This document shows, in pieces, positions 43,158-54,057 of a stretch of 64,000 nucleotides of DNA. The stretch lies in the NCBI RefSeq assembly GCF_009901565.1, contig NZ_WXEW01000008.1:124001-188000 (forward strand), read 5' to 3'. Both the position numbers and the translations under genes were made by a program. The DNA comes from Herbidospora solisilvae (GTDB lineage: Bacteria; Actinomycetota; Actinomycetes; Streptosporangiales; Streptosporangiaceae). Within the stretch, counting starts at the first letter, position 1, and each line of letters opens with the position of its first letter. The notes below the pieces were generated by a model. The model was not told the origin of the DNA, did not search any database, and saw only the letters and a list, made by a program, of their open reading frames with translations.

Positions 43158-45488
43158 GTGCTGGTTGATGCCATAGTTTCGCCCGTGCAGCGAGAATTGT
43201 GGTCGAACGACACTGATGTCCTTAAAGCCGTCGAACGCCGGGTTCTCTGGCTCTCCATGGCGATCGTCCACCACGCCAACCGGGTACGCCCCAACCGCAC
43301 GGGCCTGAAGGTGGGCGGCCACCAGGCGTCGTCGGCGTCGATGGTCTCGATCATGACCGAGTTGTGGTTCCGCCACCTGAGGCCCGAAGACCGCGTGTCG
43401 GTCAAGCCGCACGCCTCGCCGGTCCTGCACGCCGTCAACTACCTGCTGGGCGACCTCGACCGGCGCTATCTCACGACGCTGCGCGAGTTCGGCGGCCTGC
43501 AGTCCTACCCCAGCCGCGCCAAGGACCCCGACCAGGTCGACTACTCGACCGGCTCGGTCGGCATCGGCGCCACCGCCCCGATCTGGGGCGCGCTGGCCCG
43601 CCGCTACGTCGACTCGATGACGTCGGGCGGCGGCGCGGGCCGCCAGTACTCGCTGGTCGGCGACGCCGAGCTCGACGAGGGAGCGGTCTGGGAGGCGATC
43701 GGCGACCCGATGGTGGCGGGCCTGGGGGAGATCGTCTGGATCGTCGACCTCAACCGCCAGTCGCTCGACCGGGTGGTCCCGGCGCTGGGCGCCCCGCGCC
43801 TGCAGGGCATGTTCGCCGCGGCGGGCTGGCAGGTCATCACCGTCAAGTACGGCGCCCTGCTGGAGTCGCTGTTCCGGCAGGAGGGCGGCGAGGCGCTGCG
43901 CACCCGCATCGACGCCATGCCCAACCCCGAATACCAGCGCCTGCTGCGCTGCACCCCCGACCAGCTCCGCGAGCGGCTGCCCGCCGGCGACCCCGAGATC
44001 GACACGCTCCTCAAGACGCTGGACGACGACACGCTCACCCGCGCGGTCAGGAACCTCGGCGGGCACGACTTCCCGGCGCTCAACCAGGCCTTCGCGGCGA
44101 TCGACGACACCCGGCCGACGGTGATCTTCGCGTACACGATCAAGGGGCACGGCCTCGCGGTCGAGGGACACCCGCAGAACCACAGCTCCCTGCTGACCGC
44201 CGAGCAGCTCGCCGAGCTCGCCGAGCGGGTCGGCGCCGACCCCGGCGACCCGTGGGCGGGCTTCCCCGCCGACTCGCCCGAGGCCCGGTTCTGCGCCGAG
44301 GTCGGCGCCGCGCTCAAGCGCCCGCCGGTCGCCACGATGACCCCGCCCGAGGTGCCCACCGACTTCGGCCGCATCCCGGCCGGCACCGCGACCACCCAGG
44401 CGGCGCTGGGCCGCACCCTGCTCGACCTCACGCGGTCGGCCCCCGAGGCGGCCCGCCGGGTGGTGACGCTCAGCCCCGATGTCAGTTCGTCGACCAACCT
44501 CGGCGGCTGGGTCAACAAGGTCGGGGTCTGGTCGGCGACCGAGCAGGTCGACTGGTTCGCCGACGACCCCGAGACGATCCTGCACTGGCGTGAGCGGCCC
44601 ACCGGCCAGCACATCGAGCTGGGCATCGCCGAGACCAACCTCGTCGGCCTGCTGGGCGAGCTCGGCGCGACCTGGTCGCGGTGGGGGCAGCCGCTGCTGC
44701 CGATCGGGGTGCTCTACGACCCGTTCGTCCAGCGCGCCCACGAGCCGTGGTCGTTCGGCATCTACGCGGGCGGCCAGTCGATCCTGGTCGGCACCCCGTC
44801 GGGGGTCACGCTGGCCCCGGAGGGCGGCGCGCACCAGTCGATCACCACGCCGTCGCTCGGCCTGGAACAGCCGGGGTGCGTCACGTACGAGCCCGCGTTC
44901 GCCATCGACGTCGAGTGGACCCTGCTGGCCTCGCTGGCCAAGCTGGGCCGTCCCGACGGCAGGTCGGCGTACCTGCGCCTGTCGACCCGCCCGGTCGACC
45001 AGTCGCTGGCCGACGTGCCCGGCGACCCGGCGGTCCGCGAGCGGCGGCGACGGCAGGCGGTCGCGGGCGCCTACCTGCTGCGCAAGGCCCCCGACGCCCC
45101 CGCGGTCACGATCGTGGCGATGGGCGCGACCGTCCCGGAGGCGCTCTCGGCCGCCGAGCGGCTGCAGCGGCTCGGGATCCGCGCCGACGTCGTCTGCGTC
45201 ACCAGCCCGGGGTTGCTGTTCACCGCCACCCAGGCCAGGGCCGGGCGGGAGGACGGCGCGACCTGGGTGCTCGACGCGGCCTTCCCGGCGCACCGCGCCG
45301 CGCCGATGGTCACCGTCCTCGACGGGCACCCGCACACCCTGGCGTTCCTGGCCGGAATCAACAACGTCAAGGCGCGTCATCTCGGAGTGACCCGATTCGG
45401 GCAGTCCGGCGATCTAGAGTCGGTTTACCGGTACCACGGGATCGACGCGGACGCCATCGTTGGGGCTGTCCTGGATGTGTCAAGTTGA
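43158..45488 (+). CDS. TPP-dependent pyruvate dehydrogenase E1 / transketolase-like enzyme
   Basis: 776 residues from GTG 43158; no ribosome site is visible, and a GTG at 43185 is also possible. The order is transketolase-like: VGGHQASSASMVSIMTELWF, KPHASPVLHAVNYLLG, YSTGSVGIGATAPIWGALARRYV, then the TPP motif GDAELDEGAVWEAIGDPMVAGLGEIVWIVDLN, and the pyrimidine-binding domain with IELGIAETNLVGLLGELG. It is related to homodimeric AceE but shorter than the roughly 900-residue canonical form. Start follows a TetR gene by 11 bp. It may decarboxylate a 2-oxoacid or act as a transketolase; no E2/E3 genes are near. Confidence 0.88.
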   Translation: MLVDAIVSPVQRELWSNDTDVLKAVERRVLWLSMAIVHHANRVRPNRTGLKVGGHQASSASMVSIMTELWFRHLRPEDRVSVKPHASPVLHAVNYLLGDLDRRYLTTLREFGGLQSYPSRAKDPDQVDYSTGSVGIGATAPIWGALARRYVDSMTSGGGAGRQYSLVGDAELDEGAVWEAIGDPMVAGLGEIVWIVDLNRQSLDRVVPALGAPRLQGMFAAAGWQVITVKYGALLESLFRQEGGEALRTRIDAMPNPEYQRLLRCTPDQLRERLPAGDPEIDTLLKTLDDDTLTRAVRNLGGHDFPALNQAFAAIDDTRPTVIFAYTIKGHGLAVEGHPQNHSSLLTAEQLAELAERVGADPGDPWAGFPADSPEARFCAEVGAALKRPPVATMTPPEVPTDFGRIPAGTATTQAALGRTLLDLTRSAPEAARRVVTLSPDVSSSTNLGGWVNKVGVWSATEQVDWFADDPETILHWRERPTGQHIELGIAETNLVGLLGELGATWSRWGQPLLPIGVLYDPFVQRAHEPWSFGIYAGGQSILVGTPSGVTLAPEGGAHQSITTPSLGLEQPGCVTYEPAFAIDVEWTLLASLAKLGRPDGRSAYLRLSTRPVDQSLADVPGDPAVRERRRRQAVAGAYLLRKAPDAPAVTIVAMGATVPEALSAAERLQRLGIRADVVCVTSPGLLFTATQARAGREDGATWVLDAAFPAHRAAPMVTVLDGHPHTLAFLAGINNVKARHLGVTRFGQSGDLESVYRYHGIDADAIVGAVLDVSS

Positions 45489-45536
45489 GGTGTTCGCAGC
45501 TTGGATCGATGTCATAAGCCCTACCATTTCGGACTC

Positions 45537-46310
45537 GTGACGAGAATTACTCGCTATTTCGTTGTCGCCGCAATGCTGATCACGGCGGGGGCCGTGCTGG
45601 CGTCTCCGGCCCAGGCCGAGGCCAAGGCGTTCGTGCCCAAGTCCGTGGCGACGGCGAATCCGCTGTACAAGACGAAGTTCGGCACGGTCAACTGCGGTGC
45701 GGGGTCGCCGAGGGCCGGCAGCCGAGCTTCCTATCGCGCCTATCTGATCAAGGTGAACACCTGCCTGGCCACCGCCTGGCGCAAGTCGTTCGCCCAGGCG
45801 GGCAAGAAGTTCCGCGCGCCCAAGATGGTCGTGGTCAACACGCGCGGCAACACCTCGTGCGGCAAGTTCCCGGCCCGGTTCGTGGGCTACTACTGCTACA
45901 ACTCCGAGACGCTCTACATCTACCTGTGGAGCACGCCGGTCAAGAACGGCTACGGGTTGTGGGGCGCGGAGCTGCTCGCGCACGAGTACGGCCACCACAT
46001 CCAGGGGCTGGCCGGGATCCGGGCCTACTCCCTGCAGGTGCCCGGGAACGAGACCTCGCGCCGCCTCGAACTCCAGGCGCAGTGCTTCGCGGGGGCGTTC
46101 CTGCGCAGCGTCAGCGGCTCGGTGCCGGGCATCGCCCAGAACATGGACTACGAGTTCGAGTGGTACCGAAAGAACGGCGGCGACAAGGCGGGCGCGCCGC
46201 CGGACCACGGCAACGGCCCGAACAACGCCTACTGGCTGAAGCGGGGCTGGACCACCGCGAGCCCGGGGTCGTGCAACACCTGGAGCGCCCCGCGCTCGCG
46301 GGTGGCCTGA
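45537..46310 (+). CDS. Secreted YpfJ-like neutral zinc metallopeptidase
   Basis: 257 residues from GTG 45537, chosen because it gives a clean signal peptide (TRITRYFVVAAMLITAGAVLASPAQA). The mature part carries the zinc site HEYGHHIQGLAG in the context YGLWGAELLAHEYGHH, and the family lines RRLELQAQCFAGAFL and DYEFEWYRKNGG. Six cysteines (including CGKF, YYCYN) may form disulfides outside. A metallopeptidase of the PF04228/YpfJ family; the substrate is unknown. Followed by a perfect 28-bp terminator palindrome. Confidence 0.9.
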   Translation: MTRITRYFVVAAMLITAGAVLASPAQAEAKAFVPKSVATANPLYKTKFGTVNCGAGSPRAGSRASYRAYLIKVNTCLATAWRKSFAQAGKKFRAPKMVVVNTRGNTSCGKFPARFVGYYCYNSETLYIYLWSTPVKNGYGLWGAELLAHEYGHHIQGLAGIRAYSLQVPGNETSRRLELQAQCFAGAFLRSVSGSVPGIAQNMDYEFEWYRKNGGDKAGAPPDHGNGPNNAYWLKRGWTTASPGSCNTWSAPRSRVA

Positions 46311-46323
46311 CGGGAGGCGTGTG

Positions 46324-46353
46324 AGGGCGGGCCGCCCGCGGGCGGCCCGCCCT
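46324..46353. terminator. Perfect bidirectional terminator
   Basis: A 28-bp perfect palindrome (GGGCGGGCCGCCC and its complement, 46325-46352) flanked by A and T, in the 49-bp gap between convergent genes ending at 46310 and 46360. Confidence 0.88.
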
Positions 46354-46359
46354 TCCTGT

Positions 46360-47076
46360 TCAGCAGGTACGCAGGGCGTCTTCGACGAAGGTCATCGCCT
46401 CGGGGTGGCCGCGGAGCAGGCCGAGGCTGTGGTCGTCGACCGGCAGGATCTTGAGCCGCCCCTTCGTGGCCTGGGGGACCTTCTCGAACAGGGCCGTCGC
46501 GTTGGCCCCGAAGGCGGTCTCGGCGACCGTCCACAGGCTCCGGACCGGCCTGTCCTCGGCCAGCGGCGCCACGCCGCCCTCGATGCCGGTCAGCGGCGAG
46601 ACCGCGATCGCGACGCACATCGGCAGAGAGGTCGCCCGCTGGGCGGCCAGCACCGCGATCGGGCCGCCGTAGGAGCTGCCCAGGGCGGCCAGCCTGGTCG
46701 CGCCCTGGTCGTGCAGCCAGGTCAGGGCCGTCTGCAGGTCGGCGGCCAGCTCGCCCACCTCCCCGTCGCCCTCGCTGGAGCCGGTGCCGCGGCGGTCGGG
46801 GACGATCACCCGTACGCGCAGCCTCTCGGCGAGCGCCGACATCGCCGGCAACCAGTCGCAGAGCGTGTGGCCGGCCCCGTGGGCGACCGCCATCCCGACC
46901 GGGGCGCCGGGCGGCCCCACCACCGCCGCGCCCAGCCGTACACCCGATCCGGCCCGAAGGACGACCCGTTCGGCGCCGGGCGGCACGGTGTCGCACTGGT
47001 CGGCGAGCGGGCTGTCGGGCGCGACGCCACACCCGGTGAGCAGGGCGAGCACGATCAGGACGGCCAGTCGGGGCAT
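46360..47076 (-). CDS. Alpha/beta-hydrolase lipoprotein
   Basis: 238 residues from ATG 47076. Signal peptide with lipobox LLTGC (Cys16) places it on the outer face of the membrane. Hydrolase motifs: AVAHGAGHTLCDWLP, VIVPDRRGTGSSEG, nucleophile GSSYGG, and DDHS late in the chain. The family is of dienelactone-hydrolase or peptidase type; the substrate is unknown. It shares the strong terminator with the upstream convergent peptidase gene and diverges from furA. Confidence 0.8.
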   Translation of the reverse strand: MPRLAVLIVLALLTGCGVAPDSPLADQCDTVPPGAERVVLRAGSGVRLGAAVVGPPGAPVGMAVAHGAGHTLCDWLPAMSALAERLRVRVIVPDRRGTGSSEGDGEVGELAADLQTALTWLHDQGATRLAALGSSYGGPIAVLAAQRATSLPMCVAIAVSPLTGIEGGVAPLAEDRPVRSLWTVAETAFGANATALFEKVPQATKGRLKILPVDDHSLGLLRGHPEAMTFVEDALRTC

Positions 47077-47099
47077 GAGCCGGAATCCTACAGTTGGAT

Positions 47100-47117
47100 G
47101 ATTCATAAACTTGTATC
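47100..47117. promoter_or_regulatory. Inverted repeat upstream of furA
   Basis: GATTCA-N6-TGTATC, one mismatch between arms, in an A/T-rich stretch 31-48 bp before the furA start. It fits the expected position of a FurA self-operator. Confidence 0.45.
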
Positions 47118-47147
47118 GTTCGTGTTTAGGGCGGTAAGTTGGACGTC

Positions 47148-47582
47148 ATGACGGCACCCAAGAGCCAGACCATCGCGGAGGAGTTGCGCGGGGCGGGACT
47201 GCGGGTGACGGCAGCCCGGGTCGCGCTGCTGGAGACCGTGCGGGGTGGCAACCACCTCGGCGTCGAAGACATCGCCTCGGGCGTCCGTGATCGAGTCGGT
47301 CACGTCTCCCTCCAAGCCGTATACGAGGCCCTGCACGCGTTGACCGCGGCGGGGCTGGTCCGCCGGATCGAGCCGGCCGGGAGCCCGGCCCGGTTCGAAG
47401 GACGCGTCGGAGACAACCATCACCACATCGTCTGCCGGTCGTGCGGCGCCGTCGCCGACGTCGACTGCGCCGTGGGTGAGGTGCCGTGTCTGACCGCGTC
47501 CGAGACCCACGGTTTCACGATCGACGAGGCCGAGGTCATCTATTGGGGCCGCTGCCCCAGCTGTTCCGCCACTGCGAGCTGA
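47148..47582 (+). CDS. furA: Fur-family redox regulator FurA/CatR
   Basis: 144 residues from ATG 47148. Winged helix with LRGAGLRVTAARVALLETVRGGNHLGVEDIASGVRDRVGHVSLQAVYEALHALTAAGLV, then the dimer domain with NHHHIVCRSCGA and the structural zinc pair CPSC at the end. The next gene 20 bp downstream is katG, the arrangement in mycobacteria and Streptomyces, where FurA (CatR/FurS) represses katG and is relieved by peroxide oxidation. Confidence 0.95.
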   Translation: MTAPKSQTIAEELRGAGLRVTAARVALLETVRGGNHLGVEDIASGVRDRVGHVSLQAVYEALHALTAAGLVRRIEPAGSPARFEGRVGDNHHHIVCRSCGAVADVDCAVGEVPCLTASETHGFTIDEAEVIYWGRCPSCSATAS

Positions 47583-47587
47583 GATAG

Positions 47588-49810
<2,223 letters not shown>

Positions 49811-49824
49811 CCTGACATCTGACA

Positions 49825-49859
49825 GGGGCCGGCCCGCGATCCACGCGGCCCGGCCCTTT
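49825..49859 (+). terminator. katG terminator
   Basis: GGGCCGGCCCGCG (49826-49838) pairs with CGCGGCCCGGCCC (49844-49856), one mismatch in 13, 5-nt loop, followed by TTT. It is 15 bp after the katG stop. Confidence 0.85.
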
Positions 49860-49878
49860 CGGCGTGCCGGGGTGTTCC

Positions 49879-50142
49879 TCAGTCGAGCCAGGTGACGCGG
49901 ACGACCAGCACAAGTTGGAGATGGTCGGCGACGATGAAATTCAGGAAGCCCCGGCCGCCGAACAGGTCGAGCGTTCGCAGCCCTCCGCCGTGCAGAGGGC
50001 CTCTGCCCGCGGTGGCCGCGTCCCGTCCCAGAATCGCGAGTTGATCGCCCAGCCGTTCGACCTCGGCGAGGACCGGGGCGGGCAGCCCGTGGGCGACGCT
50101 TTCCTCGTCGGGGTCGTACTCCCAGGTCCAGGCGTCACTCAT
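49879..50142 (-). CDS. Small protein, possible RelE/ParE-like toxin
   Basis: 87 residues from ATG 50142. The pattern WEYDPDEESVAHGLPAPVLAEVERLGDQLAILGRD, then a glycine-rich turn, GLRTLDLFGGRGFLNFIVADHLQLVLVVRVTW, has the helix-helix then beta-strand layout of RelE/ParE or Gp49-like toxins, with late strands for the active site. No catalytic residue can be named by eye. Its start overlaps the 3' end of the upstream DUF6247-like gene by 8 bp. A toxin-antitoxin role is an inference. Confidence 0.6.
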   Translation of the reverse strand: MSDAWTWEYDPDEESVAHGLPAPVLAEVERLGDQLAILGRDAATAGRGPLHGGGLRTLDLFGGRGFLNFIVADHLQLVLVVRVTWLD

Positions 50143-50488
50143 CGGCGGCGTCACCACGGGCGGCGTCGGTGATGGCGCGGATCTCGGCCAGCAGGACCGT
50201 CACCGTCTGCCGGTCGGTGGCGACGGCCACCTGCCGCTCCAGATCGTGTAGGCGGGCGGCCGTGGCGGGGTGGCGGTGGATGGCCACGAACTCGGCCCAT
50301 TGCCGGAGGAACCCGAGAAGCGGTGCGACGGTACTTTGCCGCGCGGCCTGCTCCGTCGCCTGATCGAGATGTTCGACGAACTGACCCAGATGAGCGGGGG
50401 CGATCTGGGCCACCGCGGCCCGCAGCGCCGCCGTCGTCATCGGCGGTTGAGGGATGAGGGCCTCGTCATCGTGACGCGGAGTGGACAT
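50135..50488 (-). CDS. DUF6247-like small helical protein, possible antitoxin
   Basis: 117 residues from ATG 50488 with GGAGGT upstream. An acidic/neutral N-terminus then helices: TTAALRAAVAQIAPAHLGQFVEHLDQATEQAARQ, LGFLRQWAEFVAIHRHP and a long C-terminal helix LHDLERQVAVATDRQTVTVLLAEIRAITDAARGDAADE. The middle part resembles DUF6247 proteins, which are often encoded in two-gene units with small toxin-like partners. It lies upstream of, and overlaps, the 87-residue gene. No experimental function is known for the family. Confidence 0.6.
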   Translation of the reverse strand: MSTPRHDDEALIPQPPMTTAALRAAVAQIAPAHLGQFVEHLDQATEQAARQSTVAPLLGFLRQWAEFVAIHRHPATAARLHDLERQVAVATDRQTVTVLLAEIRAITDAARGDAADE

Positions 50489-50655
50489 CGGCGACCTCCA
50501 GCTGGGAACTCATCTCACCGTATCGCCGTCGGCCGACGCTGTTCAGGCACTTGACCGGGTGCCGCCGCCCTCGTAGCGGCGGCGCATGATCGGGCCCGCC
50601 GCGAACACGTGGCCAGTCGACCTCGACGCTTCGGACGGCTGGAGATCGGCGTCCG

Positions 50656-51393
50656 CTAGACCGTGCCCCACACGATCGGAGCGGCCAGCACCTCGGGGAA
50701 TTTGCGTTCGGCGTATTTCACGTACTCGTCGATGTGGGCGGCCATGGCCTCGGCCGACTTCTCCGGGGAACGATCGCGGATGGCCTCGTAAATCTTCACG
50801 TGGGCGCGGTGGACGGCCGAACGGCGCACTTCCGGATAGTCGATTCCGATGGCCGAACCGTCGAGGATTCCCAGTAGCGCGTCGATCAGGTAGCCGAACA
50901 TGGTGTTGCCGGAGCCGTGGGCGATGATGTCGTGGAATCGTTTGTTCTCGGCCAGGAACACGCTCTGGTCGGAGAGGCCGGCGCGCATGTCGTCGACGCT
51001 CGACTTCAGCGCCGCGAGTTGTTCGTCGGCCATTCTCTCGGCCGCCAGCCGGGCCATCATCGGCTCCAGTGCCGCGCGGGCCTCGGCGACCGTGCGGAAG
51101 GGGGCGTTCTCGAACTGCAGGAGCAGGGTCAGCGTGGTGACGAGGCTGGTCGCGTCGGGTTGCTGGACGACCGGGCCGCCGCCGGGGCCGGGCTTGAGCG
51201 AGAGCACACCCTGGAGTTCGAGGAAACGCAGCGATTCCCGGAGGGTGCCGCGGCCGACTTCATAGGTGTCGAGCATGGCGCGTTCGGGAGGAAGACGGTC
51301 GCCGATCGTGTTGCCCCGGCGGTTGATGTCCGCCACGATGCGCTGCGCGACCAGCATGGCCGTCTTCTGCGGACGCAGTGACACCTGAGCCAT
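50656..51393 (-). CDS. FadR-subfamily GntR regulator with FCD domain
   Basis: 245 residues from ATG 51393 with GGAGGT upstream. Winged helix LVAQRIVADINRRGNTIGDRLPPERAMLDTYEVGRGTLRESLRFLELQGVLSLKPG, then an FCD domain with metal/ligand residues in RFHDIIAHGSGNTMFGYLIDALL and RAHVKIYEAI, AAHIDEYVKYAERKF. FCD regulators typically respond to organic acids. No obvious target gene is adjacent. The TGGTC/GACCA operator at 5531 is of the type it could bind, but nothing connects them beyond the motif class. Confidence 0.92.
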   Translation of the reverse strand: MAQVSLRPQKTAMLVAQRIVADINRRGNTIGDRLPPERAMLDTYEVGRGTLRESLRFLELQGVLSLKPGPGGGPVVQQPDATSLVTTLTLLLQFENAPFRTVAEARAALEPMMARLAAERMADEQLAALKSSVDDMRAGLSDQSVFLAENKRFHDIIAHGSGNTMFGYLIDALLGILDGSAIGIDYPEVRRSAVHRAHVKIYEAIRDRSPEKSAEAMAAHIDEYVKYAERKFPEVLAAPIVWGTV

Positions 51394-51525
51394 TTCTCAT
51401 GACCTCCGAGAGCGAAACGCGATGACGCCCTCGCTCGAGGACGGCTTTGGGATTTCCACCCATGAGGGAGACGCCGTCACAACTCGGGCCCCGTTAGTTT
51501 CTCACATACGGGATGAGGCGGAGCA

Positions 51526-53160
51526 TCAACCTTTTATCTCGTCCATTTGAGAATGAATCGATGCGCATGATTCGTGGCGGTGCTGCCAGCGCGGGACCGG
51601 ACGCAGCCGGGTCAGCACCAGCGTGACGGCCACGGCCGCGACCGGGAGGCACATCGCGGTGAGCCAGCTCGTCATGGCCATGTGCCGGACCGTCTCCACC
51701 CGGCCGTGGACGAGCACCACCACGGCGAACTGGGCCAGCGCGGCCCCCGGGAGGACCACCGCCAGGCGTCCCGTCGCCTTCTCCGACGGGGTCAGGGAGC
51801 GGCGGCGCACCACCAGCCATCCGGCCCCGGCCGTCACGATCCAGAGCACCGGCACCAGCAGCGGGCCCGCGCGGAAGACCTCCCAGATCGCCGAGTAGAC
51901 GGTGATCCGGTGCTCCTGCCCGCCCTCCGGCTTCCCCGCCCCTTCCGGGTAGGAGCCCAGGTAGTTGGGACGGAGTCCGGCGACGCCCTGGAGACCCCAG
52001 CCGACGGTACGGATCAGGTGCCACGGATGCGTCGCGTAGAACCCGGCGACCCGGAGAGGGGAGGGGTGGGCGGTGCGGTGATACCGGTCGGCGAAGGAGA
52101 CCCAGGCCGCGTCGTCGCGTGACAGGCCGGCGGCCGGGGCGAGCGCCGGGTCCAGGCCCAGCGACGCGAGGTCGGCGGCGGCCGTGGGGTCGTCGTGCAG
52201 GATGGTCTGGAACACGGCCCTGTGGTCGTCGAACCCGGTCTCGGTGACGACGTGGAAGACGCCGAGACCGGCGATCCAGGTGGCGACCATCAGCGCCACG
52301 ATCCGGCGGCCCGGCACCCAGAGCAGCGCGAACGCGATCACGGGCACGAACGTCACATACTCCGGCCGCGCCCCGATCACGAGCAGCGCCGGGACCGCCG
52401 TCGCCACCACCCTGGGCGCCGTCGGCCGTTCCCACACCAACAGCAGCGCCACGACGAGGAACCCGGCCGCCACGAGCGCGGTCGGTTCGGCGTGGGGAGA
52501 GATGAGATACCCGGCGAACGCGGCGTCGGCGTACAGGAGCCCGACCGCTGAGGCGAACCCCGCCCGGACCAGCGGCCGTCCCGGCACGACGGCGACGAGC
52601 AGCCCGCAGACCACCCCGACGAGCAGCCCGAACACGACCCCGAGCGCCCGCAGGTCGAGCGCCCCCGGGTAGCCGAGCAGCGGCGTCAGCCACTTTCCGG
52701 CCGCCTGCGCGAACAGGGCGGTCGAGAACTCGGGCGGGCAGCTCTCGCCCGTCCACGTGTGCGCGATCCAGGCCGGCTGTACGTGCTCCCACCCGGCCAG
52801 CGCGGGGTTGCGGAAGTTGGCCAGCCCGAGCCGGCAGGGCAGGTTCTCACCGAACCCGGCAAGCCCGACATGTCCCCCGAGAAACAGCCGAACCTGCATG
52901 ACCGCCGCCCACACGACCCCGACCACCACCGCCACCTGCGGGTACCGCCGAACCCCGGCCTGTCGGGTATGTGGGGTCCGAGTCCGATCGCCGCCCCGAC
53001 GTGCGAGCGGCGAGGACAACCCGCGCTTCCGAGGTCTGTCGCCCGGGCGTCTCCAGCGCGAAAGCAGCCGGGTCAACCCCCGCTTCCGTGGTTCGGCGGT
53101 TTCGGGATAGCGGTCGCCCCATGCCACCGGGCCGTCGGTGTTCTGCTGGTCGAGGGTCAT
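51526..53160 (-). CDS. Polytopic membrane protein, mannosyltransferase/arabinosyltransferase-like
   Basis: 544 residues from ATG 53160, whose codon overlaps the stop of the upstream gene (ATGA). About ten membrane helices follow a 70-residue basic cytoplasmic N-terminus containing two copies of PRKRGL (about residues 24 and 43). The first large loop (GLANFRNPALAGWEHVQPAWIAHTWTG) and the helix-rich rest resemble GT-C-type glycosyltransferases, but no DD/DE catalytic motif is clear, so the function is uncertain. It is in the surface-polysaccharide region with glycosyltransferase genes. Confidence 0.65.
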   Translation of the reverse strand: MTLDQQNTDGPVAWGDRYPETAEPRKRGLTRLLSRWRRPGDRPRKRGLSSPLARRGGDRTRTPHTRQAGVRRYPQVAVVVGVVWAAVMQVRLFLGGHVGLAGFGENLPCRLGLANFRNPALAGWEHVQPAWIAHTWTGESCPPEFSTALFAQAAGKWLTPLLGYPGALDLRALGVVFGLLVGVVCGLLVAVVPGRPLVRAGFASAVGLLYADAAFAGYLISPHAEPTALVAAGFLVVALLLVWERPTAPRVVATAVPALLVIGARPEYVTFVPVIAFALLWVPGRRIVALMVATWIAGLGVFHVVTETGFDDHRAVFQTILHDDPTAAADLASLGLDPALAPAAGLSRDDAAWVSFADRYHRTAHPSPLRVAGFYATHPWHLIRTVGWGLQGVAGLRPNYLGSYPEGAGKPEGGQEHRITVYSAIWEVFRAGPLLVPVLWIVTAGAGWLVVRRRSLTPSEKATGRLAVVLPGAALAQFAVVVLVHGRVETVRHMAMTSWLTAMCLPVAAVAVTLVLTRLRPVPRWQHRHESCASIHSQMDEIKG

Positions 53161-53888
53161 GCGGCCATTCCCTCGCGCAGGGTGCCGACCGTGATGTGGT
53201 GGCGTTCCTGGCCCACCCAGCACGACCGGTCCGGGCCGAGGCGGATGCGCAGGCCGCGTAGCCGTCCGGCGAACATCGCCGCGTTGGCGCGGCAGCGGTT
53301 CCTGGTCAGGCCCTGGGGTTCGACCCACTCCCACTCGTGGGGGAGTGAGCACTGGACGTCGCGGCCGTCCAGGTTGCAGCGGCGGATGGCCGCCGACTCC
53401 GGGCGGTTCATGATGCCGCGCAGCGGGGCCGTCAGGACCGGGCCGCCGTTCGGGTGGGTCGTCGGGACCAGCAGGTCGCAGCGGAGGGTGCGGTCGCCGG
53501 CGGCCCACTCGTCGGGGGTGGGGACCTTGCCCCAGACCGAGACGCCCCACTGGGCGTCGTGCGGGCCGGCGGCCAGGTAGGGGCGGATCGGGCGGTAGTC
53601 GCAACCGGCCGTGACCATCGGGACCAGCAGCTCGTGCGGGGGGCGGATCGGGGTGTCGGCCAGCGGGCCGGACAACCGGGTGACCAGGTAGGTCTCGGTC
53701 TGGTGCGGCTGGGTGCACGGAACGGGTGGCCGGACGTCGCTCAGGGCGTACAGCTCCTCCGGCTGGGACATCACGTGGCAGCTGCCGACGGGCATGGCCG
53801 CGCTCGGGTGCGTGGTCGCCGGGGCGGCGCACGCCGTCGCGACCAGCAGCACGGTGAATCTGCCCCAGAGAAACACGGTCTTGCCCAC
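53157..53888 (-). CDS. Septum-formation-domain-like secreted protein
   Basis: 243 residues from GTG 53888 with AGGAGGT close upstream. The N-terminus is a signal peptide (KTVFLWGRFTVLLVATAC) with a plausible lipobox Cys. The exported part has paired cysteines and the line VPCTQPHQTETYLV, followed by a second Cys-His-Glu unit CSLPHEWEWVEPQ, which recalls Septum_form proteins (PF13845) of Actinobacteria. It is translationally coupled to the membrane protein downstream. Function in the envelope is probable. Confidence 0.65.
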   Translation of the reverse strand: MGKTVFLWGRFTVLLVATACAAPATTHPSAAMPVGSCHVMSQPEELYALSDVRPPVPCTQPHQTETYLVTRLSGPLADTPIRPPHELLVPMVTAGCDYRPIRPYLAAGPHDAQWGVSVWGKVPTPDEWAAGDRTLRCDLLVPTTHPNGGPVLTAPLRGIMNRPESAAIRRCNLDGRDVQCSLPHEWEWVEPQGLTRNRCRANAAMFAGRLRGLRIRLGPDRSCWVGQERHHITVGTLREGMAA

Positions 53889-54057
53889 GGGACCTCCTGG
53901 GGGCGTCAGGGAAAACTCGCGGCACCGTAACAAGCCGACCAGTCCGGGGGCGCGGAGGACGCGCGGTGACTGACCCTGCCGAGTGAGCCGTCACGCGCGG
54001 CTGAGGTGGCCGGACCGGCGCGAGGGCTAGGTTGCAGGTCGTTCTAGAGGGGGGAAC

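Noticed and set aside
53889-54057. Intergenic stretch before the exosortase gene
   Set aside because: No convincing palindrome, promoter consensus or small coding frame.
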